64,000 bases of DNA, taken from assembly GCA_020636095.1 (NCBI GenBank), contig JACJYN010000002.1:496001-560000 (forward strand). Direction: 5' to 3'. A program made the position numbers and the translations under genes. A model generated the notes under the pieces. The model was not told the DNA's origin. It did not search any database and saw only the letters and a program-made list of their open reading frames with translations. Every line of letters begins with the position of its first letter. The first letter of the stretch is position 1. The stretch is from Lewinellaceae bacterium (GTDB lineage Bacteria; Bacteroidota; Bacteroidia; Chitinophagales; Saprospiraceae). This document shows, piece after piece, positions 1 through 6,770 of the stretch.

Positions 1-2378
1 TTCGGGCTAGGCCGGTATTCCACATACTTAGAGCCGTTCGAATAACGAATGATCGACATCTTGCGGGCGCCCGGCGCATCTGATTCCTGCATGGTGATCC
101 CGGCATAACCGATGGATGGGTTAACATTGATGATCCTGGCGCTGATTTCAGCATCGCCGCAGGTTTCCTTACTCACCAAAGTGCCCTGGTCCTGGCTGCC
201 AAAGAGGTGCGCACAGCTTGAGCTGACGTAGAAAGTGCCGGAGTAGTCATCAAAGCCCGCATCGTTGGGGAAGCCGTTGCATCCTATATTGCTGACCATG
301 AAGTCATCCGGCAAGCCACAGTATTCACTGGAATTGACGTTGGGCTCACCGGGTGTGATGCACTGAACGGAGAAGTCGGCATTATTCCGGCCGGTATCTA
401 CCCCGTCCACATAGCGGCCGATCCCCCGAAGCGGAGTAGCCGGGTCGGACAGGCCGTCTCCGGAACCTTCCGTAAAGCCGGTGGTAGAACCCTCATAGCT
501 CACCGCATCGGCGATGGCTTGTACATACAGCAAGGCTACCGCGTCCGGGTCTCCATTCTGAATGAGGTTCGTGTTGGGAGAGACGTCCAGGTCACAATTG
601 GGGGTCGTTGCGCCATTACCGCAGATGACAAAAAACTCACCAGGGCCCAGCATGACGGACGGCAGCTGGAAATCACCATAAATCTGGCCATTCGATCCGT
701 TCACAAAGATCACGGAATAGTCGGCCAGGTTGATCGCCTGCGAGCAGGGGTTGTACAACTCGACAAATTCGCGGTCGTCGGTGCCGGGGTTATTGTAGTC
801 CAGCTCGTTGATCACCGGGGTGCAGTTGGGCAAAGAACACGGATATACAGCCGGGGCGAAGCCGTCGGCAGAACAGGTTTCAGCATTGAACGATGCCGTC
901 ACCATCACCGGCAACGCATTCGCCGGCAATTCAACATTAGAGAAAACCACCTGTCCACCGGAAATAGAGCTAACCGATTTTTTAGTAATAAAGCCATTGG
1001 GGCCATATAGTTCCAGGTCACCGGAGCCGGGCGGGTTATTAAAGGTTACGGTTACATCCGCCAGGAAGTAGTCGTCATCCTGGCTGAAGGTGTTATCATC
1101 ATTACATCCGGAGGTGGGGTTGACCACCACACTGGTGATCAGGCAGGCAGGATCGGCAACGCAATCGCCAATCTGGAAGCCCAGGCCGTCTATTGCATTA
1201 ATAGCAAACGCTTCCCATTCTGTATTCAGGGTGGTAAAGGCGCTTGGGCCGGTATCGGTGGGGTTCACCGTCACGCCCTGCTTAACCGAAGCGATTCTCC
1301 TGAGAGTCATATTGGCCGTAGAATAACCGGGAGCCGTCCAGGCGCTACCGGGGTCATTACCAAGAACGCCGAAGATGTCGGCCGTCGACTGGGTGGCGAG
1401 GTTAAAAAGTTCGAAGGCGTCATCTCCATTGTGGTTGACCGCCCCGATCACCACTCCATCGGCAGTGGCCTGGCTGTTTTTAAAGACCGCTACGGCGCCG
1501 CTTTGCAGTACGCCGCCCTGGCCCAGGTTGGAAATCGTGGAGGGCGATGCCGCGCCGTTGCTGTACAACCTCAGCTCGTACATAGCCAGGTCAACCGGAT
1601 TGGGCGTCGGGTTATAAATTTCGATGTATTTTTCAAAACCGGAACCTTCCACATACTCAGAAATGAAAAGCTCAGCGCAATCGCCGCCGCCGCCGGTACC
1701 CGGGCCGCTGCTGCAATCGGAGAGATTAAACAGGCAGCCGGCGGGCGCCTGCAGGGTATTGTCACTCCCCAACCAATTGGCCGCGTCATTGATCGCCATG
1801 AGCAGGTCGCCCTTGGTTCCACTTTCAGTGATGCAGCTGTATTGAGCGTTGTCAATTTCGGCCACCGCTACGGCAGTCATACCATCCGTCAGGCCCGAAG
1901 GCAAAGCGGAGGTAGCGGCGCTTGTTGCATCCGCCTGCCAGCTGCTGCCTTCAAAATTGATGGCGGCCACGAAAGAGGGAGTAGCCTCATCTCCCTGGTA
2001 AGCCAGGATTTGATCCCCACTGGCGCTCAACGCCAGGCTGCCGGAAGTAGTTATAACCCCAACCGGATTAGCCTGAAGGTCGGTGGCGCCCTTAGCAAGG
2101 CAAACCATGATTTCTGTCCCGCAAGCTACTTCGGAGGTAAATTCAACTGCCCATATCCCTTCATTGGCGCGGAAGCTTCCGGAAGCTTGCCAGCCATTAT
2201 CGGTAAATTTGATAACCGTTCCGGAAGGGATGGTGGTTAGGGCAAGGAAAGAAAAGGCATCAGGAGTATCGGAATCGAAACTAACGAAAGCGATATCCCC
2301 CGCGCTCAACTGAGCATTGGCGCTCCCTGCCAGCGTGAATGCCAGTAAAAAAAAGAATAATTTGGAAAAGTGTCTCAT
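1..2378 (-). CDS. Secreted lamin-tail domain protein, C-terminus beyond the window
   Basis: Partial gene: it starts at the ATG read from 2378 and is still open at the left edge, about 792 residues seen. It begins with a signal peptide (MRHFSKLFFFLLAF, cut after ANAQ). Two lamin-tail-like domains are visible, near residue 232 (ISEYVEGSGFEKYIEIYN) and near residue 522 (NELDYNNPGTDDREFVELYN), separated by Ig-like, Gly/Ser-rich sequence. The last visible part resembles a concanavalin-like DUF1349 segment. Proteins of this build in Bacteroidota are exported and usually end in a type IX sorting domain, which would lie outside the window. Specific function unknown; a cell-surface or adhesive role is inference. 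Confidence 0.85.
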   Translation of the reverse strand, partial: MRHFSKLFFFLLAFTLAGSANAQLSAGDIAFVSFDSDTPDAFSFLALTTIPSGTVIKFTDNGWQASGSFRANEGIWAVEFTSEVACGTEIMVCLAKGATDLQANPVGVITTSGSLALSASGDQILAYQGDEATPSFVAAINFEGSSWQADATSAATSALPSGLTDGMTAVAVAEIDNAQYSCITESGTKGDLLMAINDAANWLGSDNTLQAPAGCLFNLSDCSSGPGTGGGGDCAELFISEYVEGSGFEKYIEIYNPTPNPVDLAMYELRLYSNGAASPSTISNLGQGGVLQSGAVAVFKNSQATADGVVIGAVNHNGDDAFELFNLATQSTADIFGVLGNDPGSAWTAPGYSTANMTLRRIASVKQGVTVNPTDTGPSAFTTLNTEWEAFAINAIDGLGFQIGDCVADPACLITSVVVNPTSGCNDDNTFSQDDDYFLADVTVTFNNPPGSGDLELYGPNGFITKKSVSSISGGQVVFSNVELPANALPVMVTASFNAETCSADGFAPAVYPCSLPNCTPVINELDYNNPGTDDREFVELYNPCSQAINLADYSVIFVNGSNGQIYGDFQLPSVMLGPGEFFVICGNGATTPNCDLDVSPNTNLIQNGDPDAVALLYVQAIADAVSYEGSTTGFTEGSGDGLSDPATPLRGIGRYVDGVDTGRNNADFSVQCITPGEPNVNSSEYCGLPDDFMVSNIGCNGFPNDAGFDDYSGTFYVSSSCAHLFGSQDQGTLVSKETCGDAEISARIINVNPSIGYAGITMQESDAPGARKMSIIRYSNGSKYVEYRPSP

Positions 2379-2751
2379 ACGCTTATGGCGTTTTAGTTTA
2401 TAAAAGTTTGTTGGTATTCTGATAGTCAACAGGTATGCCGGCAGAGCTTTATGCATAGCGTTGGCTAGCCTGCAATGGGGGGAGAACCTATTTTTTATCG
2501 CTGTCGATAATTTTCTAATAGTACTTACGAGGGGGGAAATACATCTGGCCGCCGGGCCAAACCTTTCTGGAGGGCCGTTTTATTATAACGATTGTAAATC
2601 TAATGATTTTTTGGAAAGCGTTTATGGGATTGGAGCAGGAAAATGAAAAAATTTGGATATTTAATATTGAATTAACTTTTATTTGATTAATCGGCTCCTG
2701 CCCCTTTTACGCAGATAGCTGGAAAAAGTTATACTTTTACGCAAAAAAATC
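2379..2751. other. Intergenic region, nothing recognised
   Basis: 373 bases between the divergent lamin-tail and HupE-like genes. Short open frames exist (for example 2461-2646 on the plus strand) but have no family resemblance. The AT-rich stretch before 2752 probably holds the promoter of the HupE-like gene; no clear TAnnTTTG box was found. Confidence 0.5.
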
Positions 2752-3354
2752 ATGCAGTCGGTTTTCAGCGCTTATTTACAATTGGGGTTTGGCCATATTG
2801 CCGACCTTCAGGGGTATGACCACATCCTCTTTGTGGTCGTGCTCTGCGCCATATACCGGCTCCGGGAGTGGAGAAAGGTGGCGTTGTTGGTGACGGCTTT
2901 CACGCTGGGCCATTCGCTGACTCTGGCCCTGGCCGTGCTGGACGTCATCCGGGTCAACGCAGCGTGGGTGGAATTCCTGATCCCCCTGACCATTTTGGCC
3001 ACTGCCATTTACAATGTCGTCGTGCACCAGGAAGAAAACAAAATGGGCACTTTTAGCGGGATGTTGCAGTTAAACTATTTGTTCGCGTTGTTTTTTGGCC
3101 TCATTCACGGCATGGGGTTCTCCAATTTTCTGCGCTCCAGCCTGTTGCCCGGAGAGGAAGGGCAATTAGCTACCCAACTCCTGGCGTTTAATATAGGTGT
3201 GGAAGCAGGCCAGATGGCCATCGTAGCGGCCGTATTGTGCCTGTCTTATATTATGCTTTCTATCCTGAAGGTGAAACAACGGGAGTGGAATATCTTTGTT
3301 TCCGGTTCGGCCTTCGGCCTGGCATTGATTATGGTGCTGGAACGGGTGCCGTAG
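2752..3354 (+). CDS. HupE/UreJ-family membrane protein
   Basis: 200-residue integral membrane protein with about six hydrophobic segments. It carries the family's conserved pattern: GFGHIADLQGYDHILFV near the N-terminus, FTLGHSLTLALAV, then FGLIHGMGFSNFL and NIGVEAGQ. HupE/UreJ proteins are metal (nickel) permeases or accessory proteins, but this short Bacteroidota form is of uncertain substrate. It is followed by a palindromic repeat and a DUF6702 gene on the same strand, a common pairing in this phylum, so the two may act together. Start ATG at 2752 places the first conserved His motif at the usual distance. Confidence 0.85.
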   Translation: MQSVFSAYLQLGFGHIADLQGYDHILFVVVLCAIYRLREWRKVALLVTAFTLGHSLTLALAVLDVIRVNAAWVEFLIPLTILATAIYNVVVHQEENKMGTFSGMLQLNYLFALFFGLIHGMGFSNFLRSSLLPGEEGQLATQLLAFNIGVEAGQMAIVAAVLCLSYIMLSILKVKQREWNIFVSGSAFGLALIMVLERVP

Positions 3355-3363
3355 TTGGTTGAT

Positions 3364-3533
3364 TAAGCGACGTGCGATCAATAAGTGTCAGATTTCCTAG
3401 GAACGCTTTCGGCTTTACCCTTCGTTAAAGAACCGCCTTCCTTAGCTACGGCTAAGGTCGGGAACCTTCGCCTCGGTTAAAGCCAAAATCGCTGCCCTAC
3501 TAAACCCGACAGTTATTAATCTCACGTCGCTAA
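3364..3533. repeat. Palindromic element, family VII (GCGACGTG ends)
   Basis: About 170-bp imperfect palindrome between the HupE-like and DUF6702 genes. The left end reads TTAAGCGACGTGCGATCAAT and the reverse complement of the right end reads TTAGCGACGTGAGATTAATA, with similarity continuing for about 30 bases. Inside is a second inverted pair starting GGCTTTA on each arm, around a TACG centre. No second copy and no target duplication were found in the window. It has the form of a small non-autonomous element or a large mRNA hairpin. Confidence 0.6.
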
Positions 3534-3548
3534 GGAAAAAAAAGAAAT

Positions 3549-4073
3549 ATGAAAACGATCATTTTATTGTCCCTTCTGGCAATCAGCAATTTTGTAGCGG
3601 ATGAGCAGGGCGTGCGAACAGCAGACCACGACTTTCACGTCAGCAAGTGCCTGCTGGAGTACAATGAAGGTGAGCAGGCGCTGCAAATGAGCCTGCATTT
3701 GTTTATCGACGACCTGGAGGAAGCGCTGCGCAGGCAGGGCGCCGACAAGCTCTTCATCTGCACCAATAAGGAGGACGAGCAGGCGGAGCAGTATATCCTC
3801 CGCTACCTGAAGCAGCACTTCCGCTTTGAGGTCAATGGCCAGGAGCGGGATTATACCTTCATCGGTAAAGAAGTATCGGAAGACCTGGCGGCGGTTTGGT
3901 GCTACCTGGAGATCGCGGATGTCTCCGGGCTGAAAAATTTGCAAGTCAGCAACAGTATTATGATGGACGTGTTTGATAATCAGAAAAACCTGGTCAGCAT
4001 CACCGGGCCGGGCGGAAAGCAGGGCCTGCTGCTTTTCCAGAAAGGCGATACGGTGAAAAAGGCGCAGTTTTAG
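3549..4073 (+). CDS. DUF6702 family exported protein
   Basis: 174-residue protein with a short N-terminal hydrophobic segment (MKTIILLSLLAISNFV), likely a signal peptide. The body matches the DUF6702 pattern: a DHDFHVSKCLLEYN opening, a LHLFIDDLEEALR segment and a C-terminal VSITGPGGKQGLLLF. Function unknown. It lies 194 bases after the HupE-like gene, separated from it by a palindromic repeat, and 27 bases before yidD, so it could be cotranscribed with yidD-hemB. Confidence 0.8.
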   Translation: MKTIILLSLLAISNFVADEQGVRTADHDFHVSKCLLEYNEGEQALQMSLHLFIDDLEEALRRQGADKLFICTNKEDEQAEQYILRYLKQHFRFEVNGQERDYTFIGKEVSEDLAAVWCYLEIADVSGLKNLQVSNSIMMDVFDNQKNLVSITGPGGKQGLLLFQKGDTVKKAQF

Positions 4074-4100
4074 CGTTAGATTGGTTAGTAACCAGAATCG

Positions 4101-4346
4101 ATGAAAGGAATACTCAAAAAAATATTTATACTGCCCATCCGGTTTTACCAGATGGCCATCTCCCCCATGTTGGGGCCGACTTGCCGTTTTAATCCTACTT
4201 GTTCTCATTATATGATCGGCGCCATTGAGGAATGGGGCGTCCTGAAAGGAATCTGGCTGGGGTTGAAGCGCATTTTCAAATGCCACCCCTGGGGGCCGCA
4301 CGGGTATGACCCGGTTCCGAAAAATCCAAAAAAAGTAAAATTGTAA
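4101..4346 (+). CDS. yidD: Membrane protein insertion efficiency factor YidD
   Basis: 81 residues, the usual length. An amphipathic N-terminal helix (MKGILKKIFILPIRFYQMAI) is followed by the hallmark CRFNPTCSHY motif and the end block CHPWGPHGYDPVP. YidD is a small inner-membrane-associated protein that helps YidC-dependent insertion of membrane proteins. Its stop codon overlaps the hemB start (TAATG), so the two genes are translationally coupled. Confidence 0.96.
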   Translation: MKGILKKIFILPIRFYQMAISPMLGPTCRFNPTCSHYMIGAIEEWGVLKGIWLGLKRIFKCHPWGPHGYDPVPKNPKKVKL

Positions 4347-5335
4347 TGTTGAGAAGACCAAGACGAAACCGATACAGCGCCGCCATTCGGGGGCTGGCGC
4401 AGGAAACCCACCTGAGCCCTGAACATCTGGTGCAGCCGCTTTTCCTCGTCGACGGAAAAGGCATCCGGGAGGAGATTTCCTCCCTTCCGGGCAGCTTCCG
4501 CCTGTCGACGGATGAAACCTTACGGGAAATAGAAGCTTGCATGGAGCTGGGCGTCAAAAGTTTCATCGCCTTTCCCAAAGTGGCAGATAAACTGAAAGAC
4601 AAACGAGCCACCCACAGTTATAGCAACGACAATTTCTACCTGCAGGCTGCCCGGGAGATCAAGGCCCGCTTCCCCGAAGCCTGCCTGATCAGCGATGTAG
4701 CCATGGACCCCTACAGCTCTGACGGACACGATGGCTTTGTATACAATGGCGAGGTTATCAACGATGAGACCTTGCACATCCTGCAGAAAATGGCTCTGGC
4801 TCAGGCCGAGGCCGGCTTTGACATCCTGGGCCCTTCCGATATGATGGACGGCCGGGTGGAAGCCATCCGCATAGCCCTGGATGAGGAGGGGTATAATAAT
4901 ACGGGTATCATGTCATACACGGCCAAATACGCCAGTGCTTTCTACGGCCCCTTCCGCGATGCGCTGGACAGTGCTCCGCGCGAAAGCGACGAAGACATAC
5001 CCAAGGATAAGAAAACCTATCAGATGAACCCCGCCAACCGCCGGGAAGCCCTCATCGAAGGAGAACTCGACACCATGGAGGGCGCCGACTTCCTGATGGT
5101 CAAACCCGCCCTGAACTATCTGGACGTGATCTTGCTCATGAAACAAAGCTTCGAGCTGCCGATCGCCGCCTACCACGTCAGCGGAGAATGCGCCATGCTA
5201 ATCGCCGCCTGCCGCAATGGCTGGCTCGATTATGAGCAGGCTATGCCGGAAACGCTGCTCAGCATCCGGCGCGCCGGCGCGGATGTGATCATCACCTACT
5301 TTGCCAAAGATTTTGCGAAGATGGTTAAAGGGTAA
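4346..5335 (+). CDS. hemB: Delta-aminolevulinic acid dehydratase (porphobilinogen synthase)
   Basis: 329 residues, full length for HemB. It condenses two 5-aminolevulinate molecules to porphobilinogen in haem biosynthesis in the cytosol. Visible motifs include SDVAMDPYSSDGHDG in the metal-site region (its Cys ligands appear replaced, as in Mg-type enzymes), the Schiff-base lysine segment MSYTAKYASAFYGPFR, and the second active lysine in DFLMVKPALNYLD. Start overlaps the yidD stop. The haem product would serve the di-heme peroxidases in the window, but no direct link is visible. Confidence 0.97.
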   Translation: MLRRPRRNRYSAAIRGLAQETHLSPEHLVQPLFLVDGKGIREEISSLPGSFRLSTDETLREIEACMELGVKSFIAFPKVADKLKDKRATHSYSNDNFYLQAAREIKARFPEACLISDVAMDPYSSDGHDGFVYNGEVINDETLHILQKMALAQAEAGFDILGPSDMMDGRVEAIRIALDEEGYNNTGIMSYTAKYASAFYGPFRDALDSAPRESDEDIPKDKKTYQMNPANRREALIEGELDTMEGADFLMVKPALNYLDVILLMKQSFELPIAAYHVSGECAMLIAACRNGWLDYEQAMPETLLSIRRAGADVIITYFAKDFAKMVKG

Positions 5336-5692
5336 CAAAAGGATACGAATGGAAATAAGGGCAAAACACCCTTGTGTGCCGTTTATTATTTTCCAGGATA
5401 AGCCTTTACCCTAATTAAAACCCGCTTTTTCTTAATTTTTTTAGCAAAATTGCCGAAAAAGCACCCCCGATTTAATATTTATTTTGTACAGTCGGTTAAT
5501 TTTCTGTTAACGTTTGAAAAAAAAGGGAATATATTTTCGCAATTCCGATAATTTGCCTTTATATTTACGCCATCTTAATATTTTCACGCTTCATCACATT
5601 TGATTCTTCACAAAACAGATAGTCTATAGAAAGTAACTTCTACACTAAATAATTGCTTACATAAGATCCCATAACGCTAACATTATTTAGTT
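5336..5692. other. AT-rich intergenic region before the sigma-factor gene
   Basis: 357 bases with no gene. A short hairpin (AAGGG...CCCTT, about 5358-5374) follows hemB. Near 5549 the sequence TAATTTGC is one base short of the TAnnTTTG promoter box and could be the sigma gene's promoter, leaving a leader of about 130 bases. Confidence 0.4.
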
Positions 5693-6274
5693 ATGCAAGT
5701 TACACCGCTTAATGACCAACAGCTTATAGGCTGCTATTTGGAGGGTGATGAACGCGCCTTCGAAGAATTGCTGAACAGACATCAGCAGAAGATTTATACC
5801 TCCATCTATCTCTTCGTTAAAGATCAGAGTCTAGCCGAAGATATCTTCCAGGAAGTTTTCATCAAAATTATTGATACCCTGCGCAAGGGCAAATACAACC
5901 ACGAGGGTAAATTCCTCCAGTGGGCGTTGCGTATTGCCTATAATATGTGCGTAGACTACTTCCGCCGAACCAAGCGCCGGCCCAAGGTCTCCCCTACGGA
6001 AACCTTTGATATCTTCGATGTGCTTCAGGTTACCGACGACAATGCCGAACAGCGCATCATCCGCAGCCAGACCCATGATAAGGTCCGGGCACTGGTCGAT
6101 ATGCTGCCTCCCGAACAGCGCGAGGTCGTCATCCTGCGCCACTACGCGGATATGAGCTTCAAAGAGATAGCCAAACTGACCCGGGTGAGCATCAATACGG
6201 CCCTTGGCCGCATGCGCTATGCGCTGATCAACATCCGTAAGATGGTCGAAGAAAAAGACATCGTACTACAGTAG
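5693..6274 (+). CDS. ECF-type RNA polymerase sigma factor
   Basis: 193 residues with the two ECF domains. Region 2 is at about residues 24-92 (FEELLNRHQQKIYTSIYLFV, AEDIFQEVFIKII, WALRIAYNMCVDYFRR). Region 4 is at about 130-182 (LPPEQREVVILRHYADMSF then the helix-turn-helix EIAKLTRVSINTALGRMRYA). No anti-sigma gene is adjacent, so this is likely one of the stand-alone ECF regulators common in Bacteroidota. A strong terminator hairpin follows at 6381. Confidence 0.93.
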   Translation: MQVTPLNDQQLIGCYLEGDERAFEELLNRHQQKIYTSIYLFVKDQSLAEDIFQEVFIKIIDTLRKGKYNHEGKFLQWALRIAYNMCVDYFRRTKRRPKVSPTETFDIFDVLQVTDDNAEQRIIRSQTHDKVRALVDMLPPEQREVVILRHYADMSFKEIAKLTRVSINTALGRMRYALINIRKMVEEKDIVLQ

Positions 6275-6380
6275 AGCGCCGGAACCGAAGTGGGTTGTCT
6301 TATCTTCCGCTTCTCAATCGGCAACATTAACCCATGCCCTCCGGGGCATGAATTCTCCTAACACCTATCCCCATATCCGG

Positions 6381-6424
6381 TCGGCCGAAGCGGCAGCAAT
6401 GCTGCTTTGGCCGATTTATTTGTC
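6381..6424 (+). terminator. Terminator after the sigma-factor gene
   Basis: TCGGCCGAA pairs with TTTGGCCGA (one G-U pair), enclosing a second GCAGC-AAT-GCTGC stem, followed by a T-rich run (TTTATTTGTCTTCCTTTTC). It lies about 100 bases after the sigma-factor stop. Confidence 0.65.
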
Positions 6425-6573
6425 TTCCTTTTCATTCCTGCCCTCCACCTGAGCTGTACCTGAACATGCTGGATGCCTTTGCTTTTGGAAACCTCCCTCC
6501 CGGTAAAACCAAGGCTTCGGTTTTTTGTTCCATAGATGTTTTATCGGAACATCGTTTTGTCCTGACTAGTCCG

Positions 6574-6581
6574 TAAATTTG
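6574..6581 (+). promoter_or_regulatory. Candidate -7 promoter box for uvrA (TAAATTTG)
   Basis: Matches the Bacteroidota TAnnTTTG box exactly. No good -33 TTG is seen at 19-21 bases upstream. If used, the uvrA mRNA would start near 6588, so the whole 163-bp family V element would be its 5' leader. Confidence 0.45.
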
Positions 6582-6587
6582 CCTTTT

Positions 6588-6750
6588 AGAGTTTGTTCAA
6601 ATTTCGTTTTTGGAGATGAAAACAGTTCATTTTTTGCTTAAACAAGGCGCAGGTTCGGGATCGTCCGTACGGACGAAGCCAGGTTCTGCAACGCAGTGTA
6701 AGCAAAAAAGGGGCGTTTTCAGCCCGAAGTATGAAATTTGAACACACTCT
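6588..6750. repeat. 163-bp inverted-repeat element, family V, copy 1
   Basis: The ends AGAGTTTGTTCAAATTTC (6588-6605) and the reverse complement of 6733-6750 differ at one position. The centre holds the palindrome GTCCGTACGGAC. Copy 2 at 59160-59322 has exactly the same length and the same AGAG...CTCT ends. The right arm, including CAGCCCGAAG, is clearly related to the half-copy at 61467-61513. It sits between the candidate uvrA promoter and the uvrA start. Confidence 0.75.
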
Positions 6751-6770
6751 TAGTTTTAATCTATACATTC

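Noticed and set aside
2461..2646. Possible small gene in the first intergenic region
   Set aside because: No family match, no start signal, AT-rich end; not supportable.
6738..6770. Upstream TTG start for uvrA
   Set aside because: It begins inside the family V repeat; ATG 6771 gives the standard UvrA N-terminus.
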